From positions 4,453,001 through 4,517,000 of the forward strand of contig NZ_CP113432.1 in assembly GCF_026686735.1 (NCBI RefSeq): a DNA stretch of 64,000 nucleotides. The letters are read 5' to 3'. Both the position numbers and the translations under genes were made by a program. The stretch's first letter is position 1. Every line of letters starts with the position of its first letter. The notes below the pieces were generated by a model. That model did no database searches and had not been told where the DNA came from. It worked only from the letters and a program-made list of their open reading frames with translations. This DNA is from Pseudomonas triclosanedens. GTDB lineage: Bacteria > Pseudomonadota > Gammaproteobacteria > Pseudomonadales > Pseudomonadaceae. Below, in pieces: positions 8,219 through 17,465 of the stretch.

Positions 8219-9403
8219 TCAGCGCACCGCTTCGAACAGGCCAGTGGCGCCCATGCCGCCGCCCACGCACATGGTGACGATGCCGTAGCGCAGGTTGCGG
8301 CGTTGCAGTTCGCGCACCAGGTGGCCAACCTGGCGCGAGCCGGTCATGCCGAAGGGGTGGCCGATGGAGATGGAGCCGCCGTTGACGTTGTACTTCTGGT
8401 TGTCGATGCCCAGGCGGTCGCGGGCGTACAGGCACTGCGAAGCGAAGGCTTCGTTGAGTTCCCAGAGGTCGATGTCGGCGACTTGCAGGCCCTTGGCCTT
8501 GAGCAGTTTGGGTACCGAGAACACCGGGCCGATGCCCATTTCATCCGGCTCGCAGCCGGCGACGGTGAAGCCGCGGAAGAATGCCTTGGGCTTCAGGCCC
8601 AGCGCCAGGGCCTTGTCCAGGCTCATGATGAGAGTCATGGACGCGCCATCGGAGAGCTGGGAGGCGTTGCCGGCGGTGACGGAGCCATCTTCGGCGAAGA
8701 CCGGCTTGAGGGAGTTCAGGCCCTCCAGGGTCGTATCGGGGCGGTTGCAGTCGTCGCGGTCGACCACGCCGTCGAGCACTTTCTTTTCGCCGGTGGCCTT
8801 GTCTTCTACCAGGTACTTCACGCTCATCGGCACGATTTCGTCGCTGAACAGGCCTTCGGCCTGGGCGCGGGCGGTGCGCTGCTGGCTTTGCAGAGAGTAC
8901 AGGTCCTGCGCCTCGCGGGTGACGTTGTAGCGGCGAGCGACGATCTCGGCGGTCTGCCCCATCGGGTAGTAGATGCCGGGGAACTCGGCCTCCAGGCGCG
9001 GGTTGACGAAGTTGTCGCGGTTCTGCTTGCCGGCGGTGAGGCTGATGGACTCGACGCCACCGGCCACCATGATATCGCTGCAGCCGGAGGCCACCTGGTT
9101 GGCGGCGATGGCGATGGCCTGCAGGCCGGAGGAGCAGTAGCGGTTGAGGGTCATGCCGGCGACATGGGTGCCGAGGCGCGACAGCACGGCGGCATTGCGG
9201 CCGATATTGTGGCCCTGGGCGCCCTCGTTGGAGCCGGCGCCGACCACGCAGTCGTCCACCAGCAGCGGGTCGAGGTCGTTGCGCGCCAGCAGCGCGTCGA
9301 TGCAATGGGCGACCATGTCGTCCGGACGGGTCATGTTGAACTTGCCACGGAAGGACTTGGCCAGGCCGGTACGGACGCTGTCGACGATCACCACTTCGCG
9401 CAT
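8219..9403 (-). CDS. Acetyl-CoA C-acyltransferase (thiolase)
   Basis: Thiolase-family enzyme of 394 residues, PA3454-like, making or cleaving a beta-ketoacyl-CoA in fatty-acid metabolism. The nucleophile is Cys90 in NRYCSSGLQAIA. The C-terminal active-site motifs GGSISIGHPFGMTGSRQVGH and CVGGGMGATGLF are both complete. The start MREVVIVDSVRTGLAKSF is the usual family N-terminus with a GAGG site, and the 28-codon upstream extension is not family-like. It is monocistronic, with a terminator downstream. Confidence 0.92.
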   Translation of the reverse strand: MREVVIVDSVRTGLAKSFRGKFNMTRPDDMVAHCIDALLARNDLDPLLVDDCVVGAGSNEGAQGHNIGRNAAVLSRLGTHVAGMTLNRYCSSGLQAIAIAANQVASGCSDIMVAGGVESISLTAGKQNRDNFVNPRLEAEFPGIYYPMGQTAEIVARRYNVTREAQDLYSLQSQQRTARAQAEGLFSDEIVPMSVKYLVEDKATGEKKVLDGVVDRDDCNRPDTTLEGLNSLKPVFAEDGSVTAGNASQLSDGASMTLIMSLDKALALGLKPKAFFRGFTVAGCEPDEMGIGPVFSVPKLLKAKGLQVADIDLWELNEAFASQCLYARDRLGIDNQKYNVNGGSISIGHPFGMTGSRQVGHLVRELQRRNLRYGIVTMCVGGGMGATGLFEAVR

Positions 9404-9536
9404 GGGAAACCTCGTTGCTTGTTGTTCGATTGAGGGAAAGGCGTGGCCCGAGCATAGGCGCCAGTGAGGACGCGAGGCGACGATCATTCACCAGCCGTAT
9501 AGCGCCGCCCTGCCCCACCTTGGTCAGCCGCCCATG

Positions 9537-9558
9537 AAAACGCCGCCCGGAGGCGGCG
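9537..9558 (-). terminator. Intrinsic terminator after the adhesin gene
   Basis: On the minus strand the stem CGCCGCC/GGCGGCG with a 4-nt loop is followed by TTTT. It lies 21 bp after the adhesin stop codon. Confidence 0.7.
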
Positions 9559-9579
9559 CGTTCATTGGCTTGACGGCGA

Positions 9580-12500
9580 TCAGACGGTGTCGGTCTTGAT
9601 CGCGTGGTCGCCGAGCAGGCCGTTGAGCACGGTCTGGGTGTCCCCCGCCGAGAGCACGCCGTTGCCGGCATGGCCCAGGTACTTGGCGGAGAGGTCGACG
9701 TTGGCCAGGTCGATGGTCTGGGTCACGGTGCCGCCGCTGGTGGGGCTGACGCCAATGGAGGTAGTGCCGCTGCTGACCGAGAAGGTCAGGTAGTGCGCCA
9801 GCGACGAGGCCGATTCGCTCTCGCCTTGCAGCAGGTCGGCAAGGTTCAGTGTGTCGCCTTCGGTGAAGGAGAAGTCCTTGATGACATCGTGGCCGGTGTC
9901 GCCCGACTTCCAGATGAACTCGTCCGCCCCGGTGCCGCCGAACATGATGTCGTCGCCCGGTCCGCCAATCAGCTTGTCGTTGCCGCCCTGGCCGAACATC
10001 AGGTCATTGCCGGCTCCGCCTTCCAGGATGTCGTCGCCACCGCGGGTGTCGCCAGCGACGTTGAAGTCCTGGGCATGCTGGACGATGTAGTTCGATACCT
10101 GGGCAATCGTAGGCGCGCTGCCATTGGTGGCGGTGAGGTAATCCACCAGCGCCTGGTAGCCCTGCCCGTTGTGCGAACCGGCGGCATGCCCGGCCCACGC
10201 CAACTGGTCGGTGTTGATCACGTCGCCGAAAATGATGTCATTGCCCGCGCCACCGACCAGATGGTCGTTGCCCACCGTTACCGGCGTGCTGGTGCTGAAG
10301 CCCTCCTGCAACGCGGCCTGCAACTGCTCGGCAGTGTTGATGATCTGCGGTTCGCCGACGCTGGCACTGATGGTCTTGCTGTCGAGGATGAGGGTGCCGG
10401 TGCCGGTACTGTCGGTGTTGTCGAAGAACTTCAGGTAGTTGCTGTTGATGCCATTGCCGATGCCGATGGCGTTGACGTCTACCTCGTTGGCGCCGCTCAG
10501 GGTGCCGGCGTGGTGCAGCATGTCGTTGCCGGCCACCAGGGCGTTGTTGATGTCGTTGTAGTTGGTGACGGTGCCGGTGTTGCCGTTGTCGCCGGTGTAC
10601 ACGGTCGGGTTGCCGTCGGTGAGGAAGAACGCCAGGTTGACATAGCCGTGGGCGGCGTCCGCACTGCCGCTTACCTGGGTCTTGAACCAGCCGTTGGCAT
10701 CCTTCATCGCCGCTTCGTAGTTGGTGCCGCCGCCGGCACCGAGGGCGTTGATGGCGGCCAGCAGCGCGGTGACATTGGCAGCGCTGAGACCGTTGTAGGT
10801 GGCGATGTGCGACGAGTCGCTGAACGACACCAGGCTGATGTTGATGACTCCGTCGTGGCCCTTGATCTGGTTCACCAGGTTGGTCAGTGCCTGCTTGGCC
10901 AGTTCCATTCGCGACATGCCGCTGCCGGACGGGTCGGCCATGCTGCCCGAGGTGTCGACGATCAGCGAGATGTTGTAGTTCTTGCCCGGCTGGGTATAGA
11001 CCGACACTCCGCCGGCATCGCCGATCAGCACGTCGTTGCCGCCCGCGCCGTTGATTTGCCCGGCCTTGTCCGTATCCAGCGGGCTGGGCACGGTGTGCGG
11101 GACGCTGGAGCCGTCCACGTCGCCGCTGTTGCTGCCCACCACCAGGATCGACTGGCCGTACTTCAGGCAGATGTTGAGGTTGGCCGAGGCGGTGTCGCCA
11201 TCGCCGTCGATGATGGTGTACTTGAACACCTCGCTGATCTGCCCGCTCTCCGGGAACTGCGCGCCAGCCTTGGAGGCGTAGGTGTAGTCGCCTGCCTGGT
11301 GGCCGGCAACGTCCTTGAGGTACACCGTCAGCGTGCCGTTGGCGGTCTGCACTGTCAGCAGGCCGGTGGTCGAGTTGTAGGTGGCCGTGGCCGTGGTGGC
11401 GTTGGGGTTGACGTTGGTAAGCACGCCGTTGGTGTCGACAGCGAACTTCTCGCCACCGAACTCGACCTGGGTGATGCGCACCGTGCCGTCGGCACTCACC
11501 GGCAGGTCGTTGGCCAGCAGGTTGCCGCTGACCGAATCCACCGTCACCAGGCTCTGCAACGTGGCCGATAGGTCGCTGGGCTGACTGACGATGATCGGCG
11601 TGCCCTTGCTGTCGATGCCCACCAGATCCGCATCGGTGATCGAGGTGCCCAGGCCGACGGCAAAGGCATCCACGTGGTTGGTACTGTCGTTGCCGTCGCC
11701 ATCGGGGTTGGCCAGGAAGGCCTTCCACTGAGTGATGGCAGTGTTGGTATTGCCCACCGTCGGCTCACCATCGGAGATGAAGTACACCCGATTGATCGCC
11801 GCCGGATCGTGCCCCGGCGCGGTGATGTCGGCAGTCACATTGGACTTGGCCAGGTTCAGCGCCGCCTCGTAGTTGGTGTTGCCGCCAGCGCTGAGGCCAT
11901 TGATGGTGTTCACCAGCGAAGTGAACTGCGAGTCGCTGGCACTGCTGAAGTTGAAGTCGCCCTTGTCGCTGGCAGAGGACTCGAAGGTCACCAGCGAAAC
12001 ATGGATGGCGATGCCCATTGCCGCGTACTGCTGCAGCATGCTCACCAGCGCCGCCTTGGCGTTCACCAGCTTGTTGCCAGCCATGCTGCCGGAGATATCC
12101 ACCACCAGGGTCAGGTTCACCGCCGGCGGCGCCTGCTGTACCAGGCAACGCGGCGAGTCGTCCACCGCGGTGGGGCCGTCGTCGCGGAAAGTCAGCTTGC
12201 CGCCCAGGTCGAGGCTGATGCTCCTGGAGTCGAGGTCGCCATCGGTCACCGTCGCATTCAGCGAAATCTTGTTATCGGCCAGGTGCAGCGCATCGTTCGG
12301 GTCACTGCCGTTGGGGTGCTTGAGCGCCAGTTGCTGGTCAAGCGTCAAGTCGCCAGTGCTGCTGTTGAGGGTCAGGGTGAAGGCTGTTGCGCCATTGATG
12401 TTGCCGACGCGGCCCTCGATCTGCGTATCGCTGACCTTGAACAGCACGATGTTCTGCCCGGCGGTGGTCTGCAGCCCGGTGAGCGTGCCGTTGGCGGCGG

Positions 12501-15500
12501 AGCTCAGGCTATAGGTCACGCCGCCGCCGTCGGCGCCTGTGTTCACCTTGAACGCGGTGCTGAAATTTGCGGTAGCGTCGTCGCCCAGATGGGTTTCGTC
12601 CACGATCAGGTGGCCACTGAAGTTGCCGGCGAGGCTGATGGTCGGGCCATCGTCATAGAACACCAGTTTGCTGCCCAGATCGACTTGCGCCGAATCCGAA
12701 TCGCCGTCCTTGTCGGTAATGGTGGCGACCAGGCTGATCTTGCCTTTGTCCAGGCTTAGCGTGTCATCAGGATCATTGCTGTTCGAATGCACGAGAGCCA
12801 GCCGCTGGTCGAGCTCCAGCGCACCGCCATTGGGCTTGACCTCGAAGGCGATTTCACCGCTGCCCTCGACTCGGCCAACCACACCGTTGCCATAGTTGAA
12901 CAACAGGATGCGATGGCCAGTGGCGGACTCGCGCACACCGCTGTCGGTGCCATCGACAGTGCGCACCTGCAGCGTGATGTTACCGGGACCGTCCGCACCG
13001 AAGTGCGCGGTGAACAGCTTGGCCACCTCATCGGCCTCGACACGCGCATCGCTGTTGAGGGTGCTCTCGTCCACTTCCAGGCGAATGTCGGCCTCGGTGC
13101 ACGGCTTGATGCACGGGCCGTCGTCGAGGAAGGTGAGCTTGCTGCCGAGGTCGATCTGGGCGCTGTCGCTGTCGCCATCCTTGTCGGTGATGGTCGCGGT
13201 GAGGGTGATCTTGCCGTCGTCGATGCTCAGTGGATCGTTCGGGTTGGTGGTGATCGGATGCACCAGCGCCCGCTGTTGATCCAGGGTGATCACACCGCCG
13301 CTCAGGGTCAGGGTGAAGGCGGTGAAGCTGGTGCCTTCGACACGCCCCACCACCCCGCCATTGCCGTCGTTGAACAGCAGGATGCGGTGGCCGGTGGCGG
13401 TGTCCGTCAGGCCGCTGTCGGTGCCGTTGGTGGTGCTGATCTGATATTCGATCTTGCCCGCACCGTCTGCGCCGAAGTGGGCGTTGAACAGGGTCGACAC
13501 GTCATCGATCCTGGCATCGACACCCAGCTTGGTTTCGTCCACTTGCAGCTTGATGTCGGCCTCGGTGCACGGCTTGATGCACGGGCCGTCGTCGAGGAAA
13601 GTGAGCTTGCTGCCCAGGTCGATCTGGGCGCTGTCGCTGTCGCCGTCCTTGTCGGTGATGGTCGCAGTGAGGGTGATCTTGCCGTCGTCGATGCTCAGCG
13701 GATCATTGGGGTTGGTAGTGACCGGATGCACCAGCGCCCGCTGTTGATCCAGGGTGATCACACCGCCGCTCAGGGTCAGGGTGAAGGCGGTGAAGCTGGT
13801 GCCTTCGACACGCCCCACCACCCCGCCATTGCCGTCGTTGAACAGCAGGATGCGGTGGCCGGTGGCGGTGTCCGTCAGGCCGCTGTCGGTGCCGTTGGTG
13901 GTGCTGATCTGGTATTCGATCTTGCCCGCACCGTCTGCGCCGAAGTGGGCGTTGAACAGGGTCGACACGTCATCGATCCTGGCATCGACACCCAGCTTGG
14001 TTTCGTCCACTTGCAGCTTGATGTCAGCCTCGGGGCTCGGATGGATTTCCGGGCCGTCGTCGGAGAAGGAGACGCGTCCGCCCAGATCAATGGAGCTCGA
14101 AGAACTGGCGCTGTCTCCATCGCGGTCGGTGACCACGAGGTCGCCCTGCAGCTTCACCAGGCCCGAGTCGAGCACGGCATTCTGCGAGGCGTAGTTGGAG
14201 GTGCTGCCCGGCAGTTGATGGTCGATGGCGCCGTACTGGGTCAGCGTAACCACGCCGCTGCCGCTGTTCACCGACAGGGAGAAGATGGTGTTCTCGCTGG
14301 TGATGCCCGCGGCACTGGCCGAGGTCGACGCGACGATCACGCCGCCCACGCTGTACAGATAGATAGGGGAATCGCCGCTGGTGAGGCCAGAATCAGTGCC
14401 ATCGGCGCCCACCAGTTTCAGGCTGTAGGTCAACACGGTACTGCCGGCGCCGTCCGCGCCATAACCAGCGGAGACCTGGAAGGCCGAGCTGTAGTCGGCG
14501 GTCGAGGTGTCGAAGGCAGAGCCGATGGTGTCTGCGTCATGGGTGTGCAGTAGCACGTCGACCTCGTTGGAGGCGGACAGGCCGGCGCGCGGGGCGTCAT
14601 CGACGATGCCGACGGTCAGCGTGCTGCCAGCGGTGGTCCCATTGCCATCGGTGACAGTGAAGCCGACGCCGAAGTTGCGGGTGTCCTCGACGCCCTTGAC
14701 CGGGTGATCCACCGGCTGCAGCAGGGTGAGTTCATAGGCGCCGGTATTGATATTGGTGAGGGTCAGGGTGAACACCGGCGAGCCGTTGGCGCTGGCGGTC
14801 AGCACATGGCCATCGGCACTCAGGCTGTAGGTCAGCGGTACGCCACCGGAGGTCAGGTTCGGCAGGCCGGCGGTGCTCCAGCTGAAGCCCCCCACGCCAT
14901 CGGGGCCGAAGCTGTAGCTGAGGTTGCCGGCCAGGGTCGAGGAATGGCCATCGGGCACGGCGCCGGGCAGGCTGTCTTCGAAGATGTCGACGGCACCGGG
15001 ACCCGCGCTGGGGCGCCCATCCACCGGCGGTTCGGTGGGCGGCGGCACTTCCGGCGGCGGGGTGACGGGTGCTTCGGTCGCGGCCCGCTCGAACGGAGCG
15101 GCCACTTCATGATGGGGGAACAGCGGGCCGCCGCCGATAGGGCCGGTGGGGAAGCCGATGTCCGGTGAAACGTGGCCGGCGGTCTCGGTCAGCAGTACGA
15201 AGGAGTGACCGCCACCGGGCTTGCCGTTGGCGGCGGCGCCAGCGCTGGGGCCGGCGGCGGTGGCCTCGGCTGCCTGGGTCGGGTCGGCGCCCGCGGCGAT
15301 GGCCGCCTGCAGGGCCTTCACGTCGGTAACGTCTTTCTGCGACGGCGCCACCGGCTGCTGGGCAACGGCCTGGTCGCCGCCGTCCAGGTGGTGAGCTGCC
15401 GCCTGCAACTGCGGCGTCATGGGTAGCGAGCTGTCGCGCCCGAGCGTGATCTCGCCTCCACCGGCGATCTTCAGCGCTACCGCACCGTTGGCACCGGTGA

Positions 15501-15618
15501 CCAGTTGTTCGCCGACGAACACCTTGTCTCCCTGGCCCAAAGGACGACGCGATCCATCGGCGGCTACCGCAAACACCTCGCCGACCACCTTACTGACGAC
15601 ACCCATCAACGTAGCCAT
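9580..15618 (-). CDS. LapA/BapA-type RTX biofilm adhesin with two VWA domains
   Basis: Giant cell-surface adhesin (2012 residues) exported by type I secretion. Residues 1-125 form the LapA retention module (MATLMGVVSKVVGEVFAVAADG...), with a TAAG at 120-123 matching the LapG protease site. About 208-345 is a cadherin/VCBS-like domain, and about 346-1153 holds five DUF5801/T1SS-143-type repeats of about 156 residues ending DDGP. VWA domain 1 (about 1158-1343) has an intact MIDAS (DISGS, NTNYE, SDGEP); VWA domain 2 (about 1543-1770) has DTSGS, GTNYE and TDGNP. RTX nonapeptides (GGAGNDIIFGD, GGAGNDLMFGQGGNDKLIGG) run to about 1895, followed by the C-terminal secretion signal. The start has a GGAGG site; a 58-codon upstream extension was rejected. 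It is divergent from its export genes. No lapD or lapG lies in the window. Confidence 0.93.
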   Translation of the reverse strand: MATLMGVVSKVVGEVFAVAADGSRRPLGQGDKVFVGEQLVTGANGAVALKIAGGGEITLGRDSSLPMTPQLQAAAHHLDGGDQAVAQQPVAPSQKDVTDVKALQAAIAAGADPTQAAEATAAGPSAGAAANGKPGGGHSFVLLTETAGHVSPDIGFPTGPIGGGPLFPHHEVAAPFERAATEAPVTPPPEVPPPTEPPVDGRPSAGPGAVDIFEDSLPGAVPDGHSSTLAGNLSYSFGPDGVGGFSWSTAGLPNLTSGGVPLTYSLSADGHVLTASANGSPVFTLTLTNINTGAYELTLLQPVDHPVKGVEDTRNFGVGFTVTDGNGTTAGSTLTVGIVDDAPRAGLSASNEVDVLLHTHDADTIGSAFDTSTADYSSAFQVSAGYGADGAGSTVLTYSLKLVGADGTDSGLTSGDSPIYLYSVGGVIVASTSASAAGITSENTIFSLSVNSGSGVVTLTQYGAIDHQLPGSTSNYASQNAVLDSGLVKLQGDLVVTDRDGDSASSSSSIDLGGRVSFSDDGPEIHPSPEADIKLQVDETKLGVDARIDDVSTLFNAHFGADGAGKIEYQISTTNGTDSGLTDTATGHRILLFNDGNGGVVGRVEGTSFTAFTLTLSGGVITLDQQRALVHPVTTNPNDPLSIDDGKITLTATITDKDGDSDSAQIDLGSKLTFLDDGPCIKPCTEADIKLQVDETKLGVDARIDDVSTLFNAHFGADGAGKIEYQISTTNGTDSGLTDTATGHRILLFNDGNGGVVGRVEGTSFTAFTLTLSGGVITLDQQRALVHPITTNPNDPLSIDDGKITLTATITDKDGDSDSAQIDLGSKLTFLDDGPCIKPCTEADIRLEVDESTLNSDARVEADEVAKLFTAHFGADGPGNITLQVRTVDGTDSGVRESATGHRILLFNYGNGVVGRVEGSGEIAFEVKPNGGALELDQRLALVHSNSNDPDDTLSLDKGKISLVATITDKDGDSDSAQVDLGSKLVFYDDGPTISLAGNFSGHLIVDETHLGDDATANFSTAFKVNTGADGGGVTYSLSSAANGTLTGLQTTAGQNIVLFKVSDTQIEGRVGNINGATAFTLTLNSSTGDLTLDQQLALKHPNGSDPNDALHLADNKISLNATVTDGDLDSRSISLDLGGKLTFRDDGPTAVDDSPRCLVQQAPPAVNLTLVVDISGSMAGNKLVNAKAALVSMLQQYAAMGIAIHVSLVTFESSASDKGDFNFSSASDSQFTSLVNTINGLSAGGNTNYEAALNLAKSNVTADITAPGHDPAAINRVYFISDGEPTVGNTNTAITQWKAFLANPDGDGNDSTNHVDAFAVGLGTSITDADLVGIDSKGTPIIVSQPSDLSATLQSLVTVDSVSGNLLANDLPVSADGTVRITQVEFGGEKFAVDTNGVLTNVNPNATTATATYNSTTGLLTVQTANGTLTVYLKDVAGHQAGDYTYASKAGAQFPESGQISEVFKYTIIDGDGDTASANLNICLKYGQSILVVGSNSGDVDGSSVPHTVPSPLDTDKAGQINGAGGNDVLIGDAGGVSVYTQPGKNYNISLIVDTSGSMADPSGSGMSRMELAKQALTNLVNQIKGHDGVINISLVSFSDSSHIATYNGLSAANVTALLAAINALGAGGGTNYEAAMKDANGWFKTQVSGSADAAHGYVNLAFFLTDGNPTVYTGDNGNTGTVTNYNDINNALVAGNDMLHHAGTLSGANEVDVNAIGIGNGINSNYLKFFDNTDSTGTGTLILDSKTISASVGEPQIINTAEQLQAALQEGFSTSTPVTVGNDHLVGGAGNDIIFGDVINTDQLAWAGHAAGSHNGQGYQALVDYLTATNGSAPTIAQVSNYIVQHAQDFNVAGDTRGGDDILEGGAGNDLMFGQGGNDKLIGGPGDDIMFGGTGADEFIWKSGDTGHDVIKDFSFTEGDTLNLADLLQGESESASSLAHYLTFSVSSGTTSIGVSPTSGGTVTQTIDLANVDLSAKYLGHAGNGVLSAGDTQTVLNGLLGDHAIKTDTV
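13088..14023 (-). repeat. Two near-identical 468-bp tandem repeats inside the adhesin gene
   Basis: 13088-13555 and 13556-14023 repeat with a period of 468 bp (156 codons) and differ at only a handful of positions by eye. Flanking units at 14024 and below 13088 are clearly diverged. Each unit encodes one DUF5801-type extracellular domain. Such identity in neighbouring units suggests recent duplication or gene conversion and allows length change by recombination. Confidence 0.9.
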
Positions 15619-16097
15619 GAGTCCTTCCTCCGCTCCACTGCCAACACCGGCTCCACCGGCGCGCATGTATCCGAAACAGGCCACGGCACGCTTGTATTCC
15701 GGATGTTGCGAAGAAAGCTGCGAAGGAGGCGGAAGGACTGCTAGCGCTTGGGTATCAAAAAGCCAGCGACAATTTTTTGTCATGCTGGCCACGCTTTTTC
15801 TTGTCCTTCTGCGGTGGTCCCCGCCCTAACTGCTACAAACCGTACCTGGCTTCGTCTGCAAGCGCCTGTCCGGCCCATACCCAGGAAATTCGAGGGCTTG
15901 CAGGCTTTAACAATGTGCTGCTTTTCACATGCCTCATAAGACTTTTTCCGAATAAATCATGTGAGAAATTCTTCTGAGCTTCTCGAAAAGTTGTTCTTAG
16001 CTCTGATGTTACAGGCGTGAAACGCTTGATAAGAGAAAAAAGCCAATAAATTGGCGATTCAAGAGCATCGAAGTACGAGAACACCAGGAGCAAAGCC
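15619..16097. promoter_or_regulatory. Divergent promoter region between adhesin and secretion genes
   Basis: A 479-bp intergenic region, A+T-rich between about 15930 and 16080. It must drive the adhesin on the minus strand and the lapE/B/C-type genes on the plus strand. The FleQ-box-like palindrome at 16042-16055 is the only recognisable operator. No convincing sigma-70 pair could be assigned to either gene, and no small gene is supported inside it. Confidence 0.6.
16042..16055. promoter_or_regulatory. FleQ-box-like palindrome upstream of lapE
   Basis: GCCAATAAATTGGC compares with the published FleQ consensus GTCaNTAAAtTGAC. The core NTAAATTG is conserved, and the two mismatches are symmetrical (T to C in one arm, A to G in the other). 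It sits 42 bp before the lapE ATG. FleQ is the c-di-GMP-responsive regulator of adhesin and exopolysaccharide genes in Pseudomonas, so the context fits. Binding is inferred. Confidence 0.55.
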
Positions 16098-17456
16098 ATG
16101 CGCAGTCGTAACGCGGCACTATGGAGCGGTGTATTTATGGCGGTGTCTTGCGCTCATGGGCAGGCCATGACGCTGACCGAAGCTATTCAAAGCACACTGC
16201 AGTACCACCCGGAAATCAGTCAGAGCGTGAACAGCCGCCTGACTGCGGATGAAGAACTCAAGTTCGCCCGAGGGGGCTATCTGCCATCGGTCGACCTTCT
16301 TCTGGGCTACGGTCGGGAGAACACCGACAGCCCATCGACCCGGGCCATCGGCAATCACAACGACGAGACCATGAACCGCGGCGATGCTGAAATCCGCCTG
16401 CGGCAGATGCTGTTCGACGGTTTCGGTACGCCCAACGAAGTCAAGCGCAACGAAGCCAACGTCAACTCCAAGGCATTTCGTATTCTCGGCACCTCGGAGA
16501 CCGCGGCCCTGCGTACCGTGGAGGTCTATCTCGAAGTGCTCAAGCGCCGCGAGATGGTGACCCTGGCCAAGAACAACCTGCAGGCTCACGAACGTATCGG
16601 CGACCAGATCCGCCTGCGCAGCGAGCGCGGCGTCGGCAGCACCGCCGACAACGACCAGGCCATCGCCCGTCTAGCCCTGGCGCAGAACAATCTCTATACC
16701 GAGGAAGTGAACCTGGCCGACGCCGAGGCCAACTTCTATAGCGCCACCGGCAAGATGCCGGACCAGTTGGAGGCCCCCTCCACCGTCAAGGCACAAGTAC
16801 CGGCGGACATGCTGGCGGCCCGCCAGACGATGGTCAGCGACAACCCACTGCTCAAATCGGCGCAGGCTGACGTGAACGCCGCGGAAAGCCAGTACGAGGC
16901 CGCCAAGGCGCCCTTCTACCCGCGCTTCGACCTGGAGCTGGCCAAGGCAGCCAACAACAACGTCGACGGCGACGAAGGCCATTACAACTATTGGGAGGCC
17001 CAGGTGGTGATGCGCTACAACCTGTTCAACGGGATGCGCGACAAGGCTCACCTGAACGCCACCTCACACCAGATCGACGAATCCAAGGACGTGCGCAACA
17101 ACGCCTTGCGGCTGCTCAACGAGAACCTTTCGCTGGCCTGGGATGCGATGGAGAACGCGCGCAAGCAGACCCAGCCGGCCCGCGAGTACGCCGACTACAC
17201 CCGCAAGGTGCGCGAGGCGTACCAGCAGCAGTTCACCCTGGGCCAGCGCACCCTGCTCGACCTGCTGGACAGCGAGAACGAACTGTTCACCGCCAACCGC
17301 CGCTACACCGAAGTGCGTTACACCGAGGAGTACTCGATGTACCGCGTGCTTGCCAGCATGGGCTACCTGCTGAAGTCCCAGCACGTGGTGGCACCGCACG
17401 AGTCGGTTGCGCTCTCGGATGTGAAGAACGAGGCACGCCTGCCTGATCTGAAATAA
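16098..17456 (+). CDS. lapE: Type I secretion outer-membrane protein, TolC family (LapE-like)
   Basis: Outer-membrane channel of the adhesin exporter, 452 residues (PA1875/AggA-like). A signal peptide ends at HGQA, and the mature protein starts MTLTEAIQSTLQYHPEISQSVN, the TolC-family N-terminal helix. Long helical repeats follow, and the second-half signature RYNLFNGMRDKAHLNATSHQI mirrors RQMLFDGFGTPNEVKRNEAN in the first half. CAGGAG lies 8 bp before the ATG. It is first of three secretion genes on the plus strand, divergent from the adhesin. Confidence 0.92.
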   Translation: MRSRNAALWSGVFMAVSCAHGQAMTLTEAIQSTLQYHPEISQSVNSRLTADEELKFARGGYLPSVDLLLGYGRENTDSPSTRAIGNHNDETMNRGDAEIRLRQMLFDGFGTPNEVKRNEANVNSKAFRILGTSETAALRTVEVYLEVLKRREMVTLAKNNLQAHERIGDQIRLRSERGVGSTADNDQAIARLALAQNNLYTEEVNLADAEANFYSATGKMPDQLEAPSTVKAQVPADMLAARQTMVSDNPLLKSAQADVNAAESQYEAAKAPFYPRFDLELAKAANNNVDGDEGHYNYWEAQVVMRYNLFNGMRDKAHLNATSHQIDESKDVRNNALRLLNENLSLAWDAMENARKQTQPAREYADYTRKVREAYQQQFTLGQRTLLDLLDSENELFTANRRYTEVRYTEEYSMYRVLASMGYLLKSQHVVAPHESVALSDVKNEARLPDLK

Positions 17457-17465
17457 GAAAGTCGC

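Noticed and set aside
7897..8277. 126-codon plus-strand frame as an intact gene
   Set aside because: It reads through a strong bidirectional terminator and into the antisense of the thiolase gene, and has no ribosome site. Kept only as a possible relic.
9604..14553. Very long open frames on the plus strand opposite the adhesin (for example 9604-11571 and 12787-14553)
   Set aside because: They are Gly/Val/Ala-rich reverse readings of a repetitive, G+C-rich gene, with no family features or ribosome sites; the minus-strand adhesin explains the region.
15949..15962. Second FleQ box in the adhesin-lapE spacer (around CCGAATAAATCATG)
   Set aside because: Only the ATAAAT core matches; both arms fail the consensus.
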